From contig JAKAVH010000154.1 in the NCBI GenBank assembly GCA_021827545.1, forward strand, positions 1 to 6,380: a stretch of 6,380 nt of DNA, given 5' to 3'. This DNA is from Thermoplasmata archaeon (lineage in GTDB: Archaea > Thermoplasmatota > Thermoplasmata > UBA184). This document shows, in pieces, positions 1 through 6,380 of this stretch. The notes below the pieces were generated by a model, which saw only the letters and a list, made by a program, of their open reading frames with translations, searched no databases and was not told where the DNA came from. Every line of letters starts with the position of its first letter. Within the stretch, counting starts at the first letter, position 1. Both the position numbers and the translations under genes were made by a program.

Positions 1-762
1 GTCCCCGAAGCCGAGACGCGTCTGCGGCCCAGCGCGGACGGCCGTCGCTGGGACGAAGAGGGGGTGAAATTCGTCCTTGCCGGCTACGACGAATCCGCGG
101 TCGAACAGGCGCTCCTCTTGAAGGAAAGCGCGCCCGGGACCACCGTACGGGCGCTGAGCCTCGGACCCGCGCCCCGAACGGAGGAGGTCCTGCGGAGCGC
201 GCTCGCCCTCGGCTGCGATCGGGCCAGCTGGATCGAGGCCCCGGCCGAAGCGCTCGGCGACCCGGTCGGGGTCGCGCGGGCGCTCGCCGCTTTCTTGCGG
301 CGAGAACCGATCGGTCTCGTGATCGCCGGCAAGCAGTCGTTGGACGAGGAGTCGGGCGTTGTCCCCCTGGCCCTCGCGGCGATGCTTGGTGTGCCCGGCT
401 TTGGCGGCGTCACGAATCTAAGGTGGTCGACGGCCGGCGGCGTGACGTTCGACCGCGTGCTCGCCGACAGCGTCGAATCGTGGGAGAGCTCCGTGCCGAT
501 CGTCATCGGCCTCCAACAGGCGTGGAACGACCCGAGGACGGCGAAGCTTCCGAACATTCTCAAGTCCCGTCGCCTTCCGATCGAGCGGGTCGCGATCGGC
601 GACCTCGCGGGCGAACACCCATCGGATGCTCGGATCGAGCGATTCCGGTTTCAACTCCCTTCCCCCCGGACCGGGGCTAAGATCATCGACGGCCAGACAC
701 CGGACGAAGTCGCCGAGAAGCTGGTACGACTTTTGCGGGACGAGGCGCACGTACTGCCATGA
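1..762 (+). CDS. etfB: Electron transfer flavoprotein beta subunit (5' partial)
   Basis: EtfB (FixA family) pairs with EtfA in a soluble heterodimer that passes electrons from flavin dehydrogenases to an acceptor; the beta subunit holds AMP, or a second FAD in bifurcating types. The frame is open from base 1 and reads [14 protein letters not shown], then [15 protein letters not shown], which matches the conserved EtfB N-terminus after the usual KQ. The true start should therefore lie some 25-30 nt left of the window, and the GTG at 64 is internal. Using visible numbering (residue 1 at base 1), [14 protein letters not shown] at 109-122 is the nucleotide-binding segment, [14 protein letters not shown] at 178-191 is a typical late motif, and the last 30 residues form the C-terminal arm that normally embraces EtfA. 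The arm is followed by a TGA that overlaps the etfA ATG. The segment at 152-166 lacks the Gly-Gly of the usual beta-subunit signature, so this is a divergent member. I cannot decide between the bifurcating and ordinary types. Confidence 0.93.
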   Translation, partial: VPEAETRLRPSADGRRWDEEGVKFVLAGYDESAVEQALLLKESAPGTTVRALSLGPAPRTEEVLRSALALGCDRASWIEAPAEALGDPVGVARALAAFLRREPIGLVIAGKQSLDEESGVVPLALAAMLGVPGFGGVTNLRWSTAGGVTFDRVLADSVESWESSVPIVIGLQQAWNDPRTAKLPNILKSRRLPIERVAIGDLAGEHPSDARIERFRFQLPSPRTGAKIIDGQTPDEVAEKLVRLLRDEAHVLP

Positions 763-1760
763 CCGAGCCTCGCCGGGTCCTTGTGGTCGAGCCGTCCGCC
801 CCCGGAGCGTCGACCGATCGCGCCCGGGAACTCCTCGCCCACGCGATGCGATTCGCGCCGGCCTCCGATGTCGCGGCGGCGCGTCTCGGTCCGACGGACG
901 GGTCGTCGCCGAATGGATACCCGATAGGTACCGTCTTTGAACCGACCGACGACCTCGCTCCCACGGGTGGGCCGGTGCGTGCGGCGGAGTGGCTGATGCG
1001 GGTGGTCGATGCCCACCGCGCCTCGCTCGTCTTGTTCGCGGACTCTCCGGCCGACCGCGACGTGGCCGCCGCGCTCGCGGGACGCTGGGAGGCGGGGATT
1101 GCGACCGGGGCCACCGCGCTGCTGGCCGTCGACGACCCGGGCGGACCGCTCGAGGTCTCGCGTCCCGTTTTCGGCGGTCGGGCGGTCGAGCGATACCGTC
1201 TCGTCGGCCCCCGCCACGTGGTCACGCTCCGCGCCCACGCCGAACCGGCCGCCTCGATGCCCTCGACCGGGGCGAACGCGGGCCCCGCGTCCACGAAGCT
1301 CGACGTCCCCGAGGCGTCCCCGACCACTCGACGCGTCGGGGTCCGGTCGATCCCCGCCGGTAGCGGCCCGTCGCTCACCGACGCGTCCATCGTGGTCGCC
1401 GGCGGCCGCGGTGTCGGTTCGCCGGAGCGGTTTGCGGTCATCGAAGAGCTGGCCCGGGCGCTCGGCGCGGCCGTCGGCGCTTCCCGGGCGGTCACGGACG
1501 CCGGGTGGCGCCCGACGAGCGAGCAGGTCGGGCAGACCGGAAAGACCGTGACGCCGCAGCTCTACATCGCCGTGGGAATCTCGGGAGCGATCCAGCACGT
1601 CGTCGGGATGGTCGGAGCGCGCGTGATCGTGGCGATCAACTCAGATCCCTCAGCCCCGATCTTCAAGATCGCGGATTACGGTGTGGTCGGTGATCTCTTC
1701 GCGATCGTTCCCGCAATCACCCGGGCCGTGCGACGCTCAACCGCGACGGGCGCGGGGTGA
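759..1760 (+). CDS. etfA: Electron transfer flavoprotein alpha subunit
   Basis: EtfA (FixB family), 333 residues, close to the usual 310-340, binds the redox-active FAD of the ETF heterodimer. The N-terminal domain (about 1-160) has VLVV at 7-10 and [21 protein letters not shown] at 90-110, then SRPVFGG at 134-140, the counterpart of the family's RPAFGGN. A linker of about 45 residues rich in Ala, Pro, Ser and Thr follows. The C-terminal FAD domain (about 208-320) contains GGRGVG at 215-220, SRAVTDAGW at 242-250, QVGQTGKTV at 256-264, and [13 protein letters not shown] at 268-280 continuing to VAIN at 291-294. That last stretch fits the ETF-alpha signature in full. APIF and [10 protein letters not shown] close the domain. 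All the FAD-contacting positions I can recognise are intact. The ATG sits in an ATGA overlap with the etfB stop, so the two are probably translated in a coupled way from one mRNA. No strong Shine-Dalgarno site precedes it. The 3' end overlaps the convergent acetyltransferase gene. Confidence 0.97.
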   Translation: MTEPRRVLVVEPSAPGASTDRARELLAHAMRFAPASDVAAARLGPTDGSSPNGYPIGTVFEPTDDLAPTGGPVRAAEWLMRVVDAHRASLVLFADSPADRDVAAALAGRWEAGIATGATALLAVDDPGGPLEVSRPVFGGRAVERYRLVGPRHVVTLRAHAEPAASMPSTGANAGPASTKLDVPEASPTTRRVGVRSIPAGSGPSLTDASIVVAGGRGVGSPERFAVIEELARALGAAVGASRAVTDAGWRPTSEQVGQTGKTVTPQLYIAVGISGAIQHVVGMVGARVIVAINSDPSAPIFKIADYGVVGDLFAIVPAITRAVRRSTATGAG

Positions 1761-2303
1761 GCGTCTTCCGCGCAGCACGAGCCGCATCTCGCTCGTCGGC
1801 TCGAAGCCGAGACGGGCGTAGATCCCCCGCCCCATTCGAGAGGCGGGCAGCGCGACCCGGGCCACGCCGCGCTCGCGGGCGGCTCGGATCATCGTCCGGA
1901 CGAGCGCGGTGGCCGCCCCGCGACGCCGGTACCGGCGGTCCGTGAACACCGACATCACATGAGCCTCGACCGGCACCGACACCGTCGATCGCGGATGGTC
2001 CGCGCGCCACCAAAGCACGCCCGATGCGACGACCTCCCCCCTGGAACGCTCTGCCACGTATGCGACCGCTTCCCGACGAGCTAGGCGAGCGGCCAGCCAG
2101 CGCCGGTATTCCCGGCGATGATCGGCCAACGCTGCCTCCGAGTAGCGCCGTCGGAACGAACGATACATACGATCCCGGTGGCGAACGAGGAGGGAGAGCT
2201 CGTCGCGCCGAGCTCGCCGGATCTTAAGCGCCGTCCCCGAAGCGAACGGCCCACACTGGGAGTGTTGCTTCGGACGCTTCACCGATGGAGATTGCGTCCT
2301 CAT
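1737..2303 (-). CDS. GNAT-family N-acetyltransferase
   Basis: A GCN5-related N-acetyltransferase, 188 residues from the ATG at 2303. Family members transfer acetyl from acetyl-CoA to an amine; the substrate here cannot be told. The fold begins at [11 protein letters not shown] (residues about 25-35). A helix-rich segment is followed by the strand [19 protein letters not shown]. Motif [21 protein letters not shown] at 116-135, includes the CoA pyrophosphate loop RRRGAA at 126-131. Motif [21 protein letters not shown] at 150-169, carries a Tyr at the usual general-acid position. The protein is strikingly Arg-rich. The start is uncertain: the frame also allows GTG at 2282 and TTG at 2396, none has a good ribosome site, and sequence before about residue 24 is not family-like. 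The gene converges on etfA, and its TGA lies inside the etfA 3' end. It reads in the same direction as the large surface-protein gene, 141 nt away. I see no link between their functions. Confidence 0.85.
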   Translation of the reverse strand: MRTQSPSVKRPKQHSQCGPFASGTALKIRRARRDELSLLVRHRDRMYRSFRRRYSEAALADHRREYRRWLAARLARREAVAYVAERSRGEVVASGVLWWRADHPRSTVSVPVEAHVMSVFTDRRYRRRGAATALVRTMIRAARERGVARVALPASRMGRGIYARLGFEPTSEMRLVLRGRRSPRARRG

Positions 2304-2444
2304 CGCCGAATCGCGGGCCGTTCGACGCGATGGGCCGCACTCGGCTCCGAAGCGACCGCCGCGAAGACCACCGGCTGAGCCCGCTCTTTGTCGCAAGGGA
2401 AAGGGTTCGGCCGAGATCGATCCCGTAACGACCGCCGAGTGGCC
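2304..2444. other. Intergenic spacer between surface protein and acetyltransferase genes
   Basis: This 141-nt spacer lies downstream of the surface-protein stop (TAG) and upstream of the acetyltransferase on the minus strand. The frame of the acetyltransferase stays open as far as a TTG at 2396, but the encoded residues are Arg/Gly/Ser-rich and resemble nothing known, so I treat it as non-coding. On the minus strand a short pyrimidine run (CCCTTTCCCTT, about 2395-2405) is the only hint of an archaeal-type terminator and is weak. I found no convincing TATA/BRE promoter and no Shine-Dalgarno site. Confidence 0.5.
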
Positions 2445-5400
2445 CTAGGCGCCTCCCGCCGGGGGTGGCGGGGGTGGCGGAGGCGGCGACGGCGGATACG
2501 ACGGTGTCGGAGGCGCGGACGGCTCGGTCACGGAGGGAGACCCCGGGCGCCGGCCTCGCCGTCCGAGGAGGTAGCCGACCGCACCGAGGATGACCGCCGC
2601 CGCCACCACGGAGCCGCCCAAGATCGCCACGCCGGTCGCGGAAGAGAGGCTGATACCGCTCGAGCTTGGTGACGGGGGCGAGTTCACGACCACGGTCGCC
2701 TGACTGCTCACGACCGCCCCCACACTGTCCTGTACGGTGACCTTCACCGTGAACGTGCCCGTCTGGTTCGGCGCGCAGCCGATCGCCGCGGTGTTCCCCG
2801 AGCAGCCCGGCGGGAGACCGGTCCACGAGAAGGTGAACGGTCCCGTACCTCCGGTCACAATCGCCACGAATGCGGCGTTCGCCCCCTGCGTCACTGGCGT
2901 CGTCGCCGCGAGGGTGACCGCGATCGCCGGAGCCACGGCCAGCGCGATCGGTGTGGCCATTGCCATCACCCGGTCCGAGTCGGTCGCGGAGACCGTGATC
3001 ACGTAGGTCCCCGCCGCGGTCGGCGTGCAGGTGATCGTCGACTGCGAGGGGCTCGACGGGCTGCACCCGGGCGGAAGGCCCGTGAACAGGTAGGTAAACG
3101 GCCCCGTGCCTCCTACCACGGTGGCGACGATCGTCGTTGCGACGCCAACGTCCGTGTTCCGCGAAGTGAGGCTGACCGAGGGGGTCGCGTTCACTGTGAG
3201 TTTGACGGAGCTTTGCTGGGTGGTCCCATACGAATCCATCACCGTTCCCACAACGGTGAACGTTCCGGTCGCCGTCGGGGTACAGGAGAGGGTCGGGGCA
3301 TCCATGCTCGTGCAGTTCGCGGGGAGTCCACGGTAGGCGTAGGTGTAGACGCCGCTCCCTCCGCTCGCGGTCAGCGTGAACGTCACGGGGACGCTCGAAA
3401 CCGTCACCTGCGGAGCGGACGAGGTAAACGAAGCGATCGCCAGTCCCGGCCCCACGACCACGGTCGTGCTCATCGTCAAGCTGTGACCGGCGATCGTGGC
3501 CGTGACGTTCGCGGTGTACGTCCCGGCCGGACTCGTGCAGGCGAGCTCGGGCGCCGTCGTCACCGCGCATCCGGTCGGCGCCGTGTTCCACGCGTAGGTG
3601 ATCGGTGACGGACCGTAGGCGAGGGCGGTGAGGGTGTACGGCACGTTCGCCGCGAGCGGGGTCGAGAGCACGCCGAGCAGCGAAGATACCGTCGCCGCGA
3701 CCGGCGGCGCCACGGTGTACAGAGTCGCGTAGACCGTTCCCGGCTGGGTGAAGACAACGCTCGTGCGGGGGCTCGACGGGTTCTGGATGATGACCCCCGG
3801 CGTAGCACTCCAGCCGACGAAAACGCTGTTCGGAAGAACGGTGAGATCGAGCGGCACCGACACGCCCTGGGCGACCATGGTCATCGAGCCGCTGGTCACG
3901 GTCATGCCGTCGATCGTCGCGACCGCGCCCTGTCCGCTTATCGCGATGAACGTGGCTCCGACCATGGTCGACGTGTACGTCGCGTTGATCGTGCCGGCCG
4001 TCGATACGACGGCGACATAGGCGAACAGGGCCGGCTGAATCGCCACTCCGCCGGAGGCCGTCACCGCGAGCGTACTGTTGTATCCTAGGCCGGTCGTGAG
4101 AACGGGATAGCTACCCGGAACGACAGCAAAATTCGCGGAGGGGGCCGCGACGGTGACACCGTTGAACGTGAGCTCACCCGCCCCCGCTGGGCTATTGTAA
4201 GCCGTCACCGTGACCGAGGCGCTCGTACTGGTCGTGAAGTTTGCCTGGATGAGCATGCCGGTCGGCAACGTGTTGCCGGTAGCGTTGAAGAGAACCACCG
4301 CCACCGGCGAGGTCGGGTTCGTCAGCAGGGCGGCTTGGGTCGGGGCATTAATGTACCAGTTTTCGAAGACTCCTTTCGCCGTCGGGGTTGTGTTCGCCAC
4401 CAAGCCGATCAGCTCCCCCGGCTCGTTGACGAGCGAGTTGGTATAGTCGGTCGGGCCCGCTAGCTTGACCGGCGTCATTCCCGCGAGCGAGTAGACCGAC
4501 ACGCTCCCGAGACCGGCGCTACTCGATTGGAAGACCGTGGCGTAGCCGAACACCGCCAGCGCGATCGTGAACCCCGACTCGAGCGTGAGGTTCGAAGAGG
4601 CGTTCGGGTCCGCCATCACCGCATTGTTCAGGTACTCCCAATACTCGAAGGTCGCACCCGGCCCCGGTGTCGCCACGATGGGATACGTGCCGATCGGAAC
4701 GGTTCCTTGCCCTACAGAGTACGGGAAGCCGGCCGCTCCGATCTGGCCCCGGTTAAAGCTGATCGTTCCCGGCCCAAACGCTTCGAGGTAGAGAGTGGCG
4801 GTGAGCGGATTCGCGGCATAATGAGCGGTCACCGTGATCGGAGTCGTGTCTTGTACCACGAGGAGCGTCGCGGGGAACGCGAGGGTCGATAGAATCCCCC
4901 CGCCTCCGATCGACCAGCCGGTAAAGTTGTTCCCGGGCGCCGGCTCGGCCTGGATCTGGTACACTCCGGGGAGAAGGTCCAGCGTTCCTCCGTTCGCTCG
5001 CGTGGCCAACGATGCATCCTTGTAGAATGGACCGGGATCGATGACGATGTGGCTACCGGTCGCCCCGACATCGTTGAACGTGACCACGGCCCGGGCCGTG
5101 GTTCCCGTGAGCGGGACAAATTGCGCCGTTACGCTTCCACTGGTTCCCGCGACGACCCGGAGATTCGTCCAATTGGCGGTTGCATTCGTGACCGATACGT
5201 CGCCCGAGGTAACCCAGCCATCGAACACCACGGAACTCGAGTTCGAATGCGCCGAAATCGAGTAGTTGCCTGGCAGGAGAGGACCGAACGATTGCGAGCT
5301 CGCAACATAGCTGTGGAGGAAGTACACCGACCCACTCGCGGGCGTCAGTGGGATCGGGTAAGAGGTTCCGACAGTCACGTTGCCGGTATTGGAGGCACGG

Positions 5401-6380
5401 CAGGTCGGAATGGAGAAGTTCGTGGGCGGGTCGTAGCTGAAGATCCAACCCAGCGCCTGCGTTTGGAACTGATTGAGGGTCGCGTACTCCGCGTACTTGC
5501 CGAAATCCGTTGTCGTGGTCGGGTAGTCGGTCGCACCGAATTCGAAGGCGTTGGCGCTACAGGAGTAGCTGTACCACGGATACGAGCACCAGGCACCGCC
5601 CTCGTTCCCGAGGCAAGCGTTCGTTAGCGTGTCGATCATGGAGATCCCGCCGAAGTCCTGAGTGAATGCTACTTGGACGGGTTTCTGGGTCGTCTGGGCG
5701 TTGAAGAACGTCGGAGTCTGAATCTGCCAGGGCGAGAGCGTGTCGTTCGCCCAGCTGCCGGGGTCGTATGTGCCGCAGGGGGTCGCGGGCAACCCCGGGG
5801 TCCCCGGATTGCATCCGCCGTACGGGTTCGTATTCACGGCCGGGTTCCAGCTGTGCCCTCCTTCGAAGGCGAAGACCACGGGGTACTCTCCCCCGGGAGT
5901 CCACTGGAGGCCGGCGGGCCAGCTGTTGGTCGAGTACGCGGGATCGAGCGGCCCGATCCCGGGCGTGTTCAGTGTGACGTACGAACTCTCGCCGTTCGTC
6001 AGGTCGTGGACGGCGATCTGCTCCCCGATCGGGCTGGCCGGATACCCGGTCATCTGCACGACGATCTGATCGCCCTCGGTCATGTTGAGGTAGGCGGGGC
6101 CCGGAATCCCGTTCAAGAAGAGCGGTTCCGCAAAGCACGGGTCTTCCGCTCCGTTCGCCAGGTCGATCTGCCAAGCCACGGCAAACCCAATCCACTGACC
6201 GTTCACCGTCAGGGTCGGAATCGTCGGCGAGGGGTTGTAGTAGCTCTGGTCGGGGTAGAACTGGAGTTCGAGGAAGCACTGGTTCATCCAGCCCGCCGGG
6301 TCCCGCAGCGTCATGCCGAACCAGATTGCAATGTAGAGATCCGTCTGGTTCTGGGTCGCGCTGCGATCGACCGGCAGCGT
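2445..6380 (-). CDS. Large multidomain cell-surface protein with C-terminal anchor (5' partial)
   Basis: An uncharacterised, probably secreted and membrane-anchored surface protein with 1311 visible residues. The frame is open to the window edge, and residues 1-22 continue the same beta-rich sequence (DLYIAIWFG at 14-22). The ATG at 6314 is thus internal, and a signal peptide would lie outside the window. In order there are: a Cys-containing beta domain (1-332, eight Cys); a Cys-free region of about six InlB-B-like repeats (333-890); four PKD/Ig-like repeats, each with a Cys pair (891-1234); a Ser/Pro linker; one transmembrane helix (about 1249-1272); an RRGRR stop-transfer cluster; and a 33-residue Pro-rich tail. 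The ectodomain is rich in Thr, Ser, Gly, Ala and Val, has at least fifteen Asn-X-Ser/Thr sequons, and carries very few Lys or Arg. This order implies an outward-facing stalk with the N-terminal domain at its tip, suited to adhesion, substrate binding or a cell-wall role. No catalytic motif was recognised. The architecture resembles surface proteins of Thermoplasmatota. Confidence 0.9.
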   Translation of the reverse strand, partial: TLPVDRSATQNQTDLYIAIWFGMTLRDPAGWMNQCFLELQFYPDQSYYNPSPTIPTLTVNGQWIGFAVAWQIDLANGAEDPCFAEPLFLNGIPGPAYLNMTEGDQIVVQMTGYPASPIGEQIAVHDLTNGESSYVTLNTPGIGPLDPAYSTNSWPAGLQWTPGGEYPVVFAFEGGHSWNPAVNTNPYGGCNPGTPGLPATPCGTYDPGSWANDTLSPWQIQTPTFFNAQTTQKPVQVAFTQDFGGISMIDTLTNACLGNEGGAWCSYPWYSYSCSANAFEFGATDYPTTTTDFGKYAEYATLNQFQTQALGWIFSYDPPTNFSIPTCRASNTGNVTVGTSYPIPLTPASGSVYFLHSYVASSQSFGPLLPGNYSISAHSNSSSVVFDGWVTSGDVSVTNATANWTNLRVVAGTSGSVTAQFVPLTGTTARAVVTFNDVGATGSHIVIDPGPFYKDASLATRANGGTLDLLPGVYQIQAEPAPGNNFTGWSIGGGGILSTLAFPATLLVVQDTTPITVTAHYAANPLTATLYLEAFGPGTISFNRGQIGAAGFPYSVGQGTVPIGTYPIVATPGPGATFEYWEYLNNAVMADPNASSNLTLESGFTIALAVFGYATVFQSSSAGLGSVSVYSLAGMTPVKLAGPTDYTNSLVNEPGELIGLVANTTPTAKGVFENWYINAPTQAALLTNPTSPVAVVLFNATGNTLPTGMLIQANFTTSTSASVTVTAYNSPAGAGELTFNGVTVAAPSANFAVVPGSYPVLTTGLGYNSTLAVTASGGVAIQPALFAYVAVVSTAGTINATYTSTMVGATFIAISGQGAVATIDGMTVTSGSMTMVAQGVSVPLDLTVLPNSVFVGWSATPGVIIQNPSSPRTSVVFTQPGTVYATLYTVAPPVAATVSSLLGVLSTPLAANVPYTLTALAYGPSPITYAWNTAPTGCAVTTAPELACTSPAGTYTANVTATIAGHSLTMSTTVVVGPGLAIASFTSSAPQVTVSSVPVTFTLTASGGSGVYTYAYRGLPANCTSMDAPTLSCTPTATGTFTVVGTVMDSYGTTQQSSVKLTVNATPSVSLTSRNTDVGVATTIVATVVGGTGPFTYLFTGLPPGCSPSSPSQSTITCTPTAAGTYVITVSATDSDRVMAMATPIALAVAPAIAVTLAATTPVTQGANAAFVAIVTGGTGPFTFSWTGLPPGCSGNTAAIGCAPNQTGTFTVKVTVQDSVGAVVSSQATVVVNSPPSPSSSGISLSSATGVAILGGSVVAAAVILGAVGYLLGRRGRRPGSPSVTEPSAPPTPSYPPSPPPPPPPPPAGGA
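2448..2550 (-). repeat. Proline-rich low-complexity cytoplasmic tail
   Basis: The last 34 or so residues of the surface protein are Pro/Ser-rich and include nine consecutive Pro (visible 1299-1307) before the terminal AGGA. On the plus strand the same DNA is a G-rich run with two direct copies of GGGGGTGGC (2461-2469 and 2470-2478), followed by further GG pairs to about 2494. Confidence 0.85.
2565..2636 (-). other. C-terminal transmembrane anchor of the surface protein
   Basis: Visible residues about 1249-1272 (TGVAILGG through GAVGYLL) form a 24-residue uncharged hydrophobic helix. It is preceded by a Ser/Pro linker (NSPPSPSSSG) and followed at once by RRGRR, so the N-terminus should face out and the short tail in. 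No sortase or archaeosortase motif is apparent. Confidence 0.85.
2679..3710 (-). repeat. Four PKD/Ig-like repeats with a Cys pair each
   Basis: Visible residues 891-979, 980-1065, 1066-1151 and 1152-1234, each 83-89 residues long. The shared pattern is a GGTGPFTY-type strand, then GLPPGC, then about ten residues to a second Cys (CTPT in the middle units), then GTFTV or GTYVI, then V-x-DS. Cys pairs fall at 938/948, 1023/1033, 1106/1118 and 1193/1202. These are membrane-proximal stalk modules, and each pair could form a short disulfide within its module. Units 3 and 4 are the most alike, although their DNA has diverged clearly, so the duplication is not recent. Confidence 0.8.
3711..5384 (-). 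repeat. About six InlB-B-like beta repeats in the surface protein
   Basis: Visible residues 333-890 form a diverged protein-level tandem repeat. An F-x-x-W core occurs at 386 (FDGW), 486 (FTGW), 578 (FEYW), 672 (FENW) and 854 (FVGW). The spacings are 100, 92, 94 and 182, the last equal to two units with one core lost. Units end in an alternating strand: VTAQFV 417, VTAHYA 517, ALAVFG 607, IQANFT 711, INATYT 798 and VYATLY 883. Each also has a G-x-Y-x-(I/V) turn such as LPGNYSI or LPGVYQI. The pattern of W followed by a strand ending in A-x-(F/Y) is that of InlB B-repeat modules. There is no Cys in the whole region. Confidence 0.7.
5385..6380 (-). other. N-terminal Cys-containing beta domain of the surface protein
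   Basis: Visible residues 1-332. Notable segments are LYIAIWFG (15-22), CFLELQFYPD (35-44), EDPC (79-82), EGDQIVVQM (102-110), VHDLTNGESS (124-133) and EGGHSW (173-178). Cysteines lie at 35, 82, 190, 202, 256, 265, 274 and 327. From memory, the order ELQFYP, then C-x-EP, then GD followed by hydrophobics, then DLT-x-G-x-S, then a late E-x-GH recalls a family of uncharacterised secreted proteins in actinobacteria and fungi. I cannot confirm this without a search. Alternation of short hydrophobic and polar stretches suggests a beta-sandwich. The domain begins outside the window. Confidence 0.5.

Noticed and set aside
2..67. Possible end of an upstream gene (frame 2, stop TGA at 65-67) overlapping etfB by GTGA
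   Set aside because: The frame-1 reading of the same bases is clear EtfB sequence, and the frame-2 peptide resembles nothing.
651..1598. Long minus-strand open frame opposite etfB/etfA
   Set aside because: The product is Arg/Gly/Asp-rich low complexity with no family motifs; it is a shadow of high-GC etfA codons.
2219..2228. AT-rich CTTAAGAT on the minus strand as a TATA box
   Set aside because: It encodes the Leu-Lys-Ile of the first GNAT strand, so a promoter there would remove part of the fold.
2737..3336. Plus-strand open frames opposite the PKD repeats, with Val/Thr/Ala-rich products that look superficially plausible
   Set aside because: They mirror the Thr/Val/Gly codons of the repeats on the other strand and break at module boundaries; no start signal or family motif is present.
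2224..3591. Long second minus-strand open frame of 455 codons
   Set aside because: It lies in another frame of the surface-protein gene, its product is Arg/Asp/His-rich without domain pattern, and the true frame has clear repeats and a membrane helix.
5557..6279. Minus-strand open frame of 240 codons inside the surface-protein region
   Set aside because: It is a frame shadow of the N-terminal domain with Arg/Pro/Asp-biased composition.
2445..6380. Thermopsin-type peptidase
   Set aside because: Surface proteins of this style often carry thermopsin domains, but I could find no thermopsin-like motif in the visible sequence.
1..6380. tRNA, rRNA, CRISPR arrays, insertion sequences or attachment sites
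   Set aside because: No T-loop-like tRNA motif, regularly spaced DNA repeats, terminal inverted repeats or transposase motifs were seen; the only periodic repeats are protein-level domains.

Overview
The window looks like a GC-rich prokaryotic chromosome segment, most probably archaeal and possibly from a high-GC Thermoplasmatota lineage of acidic soil or sediment. This rests on the architecture of the large surface protein: a low-charge ectodomain, stacked beta-repeat domains with Cys-paired PKD-like modules, one C-terminal membrane helix and a short Pro-rich inner tail. It also rests on an ETF gene pair and the lack of clear Shine-Dalgarno sites. The assignment is an inference from protein style; no rRNA, tRNA or other marker is present to confirm it.

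Layout. (1) Positions 1-1760, plus strand: an etfB-etfA pair with an ATGA overlap, encoding the two subunits of an electron-transfer flavoprotein. etfB is cut by the left edge. Its reading frame stays open to base 1 and encodes recognisable EtfB sequence there, so the GTG at 64 is not its start. (2) Positions 1737-2303, minus strand: a GNAT-type N-acetyltransferase that converges on etfA, the two 3' ends overlapping by 24 nt. (3) Positions 2304-2444: a short spacer with no recognisable gene or strong signal. (4) Positions 2445-6380, minus strand: a very large surface protein (1311 visible residues) that runs off the right edge. It has an N-terminal Cys-containing beta domain, about six InlB-B-like repeats of 90-100 residues, four PKD/Ig-like repeats each with a Cys pair, a C-terminal transmembrane helix and a polyproline tail.

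How the genes work together. EtfB and EtfA form one heterodimer that carries electrons between dehydrogenases and a downstream acceptor. No ETF-quinone oxidoreductase, ferredoxin or acyl-CoA dehydrogenase gene lies downstream, so any partner genes would be upstream or elsewhere. The acetyltransferase and the surface protein share a strand but show no evident functional link. No mobile element, CRISPR array, RNA gene or defence system was seen. The part with the most unexplained content is the surface protein, especially its N-terminal domain.
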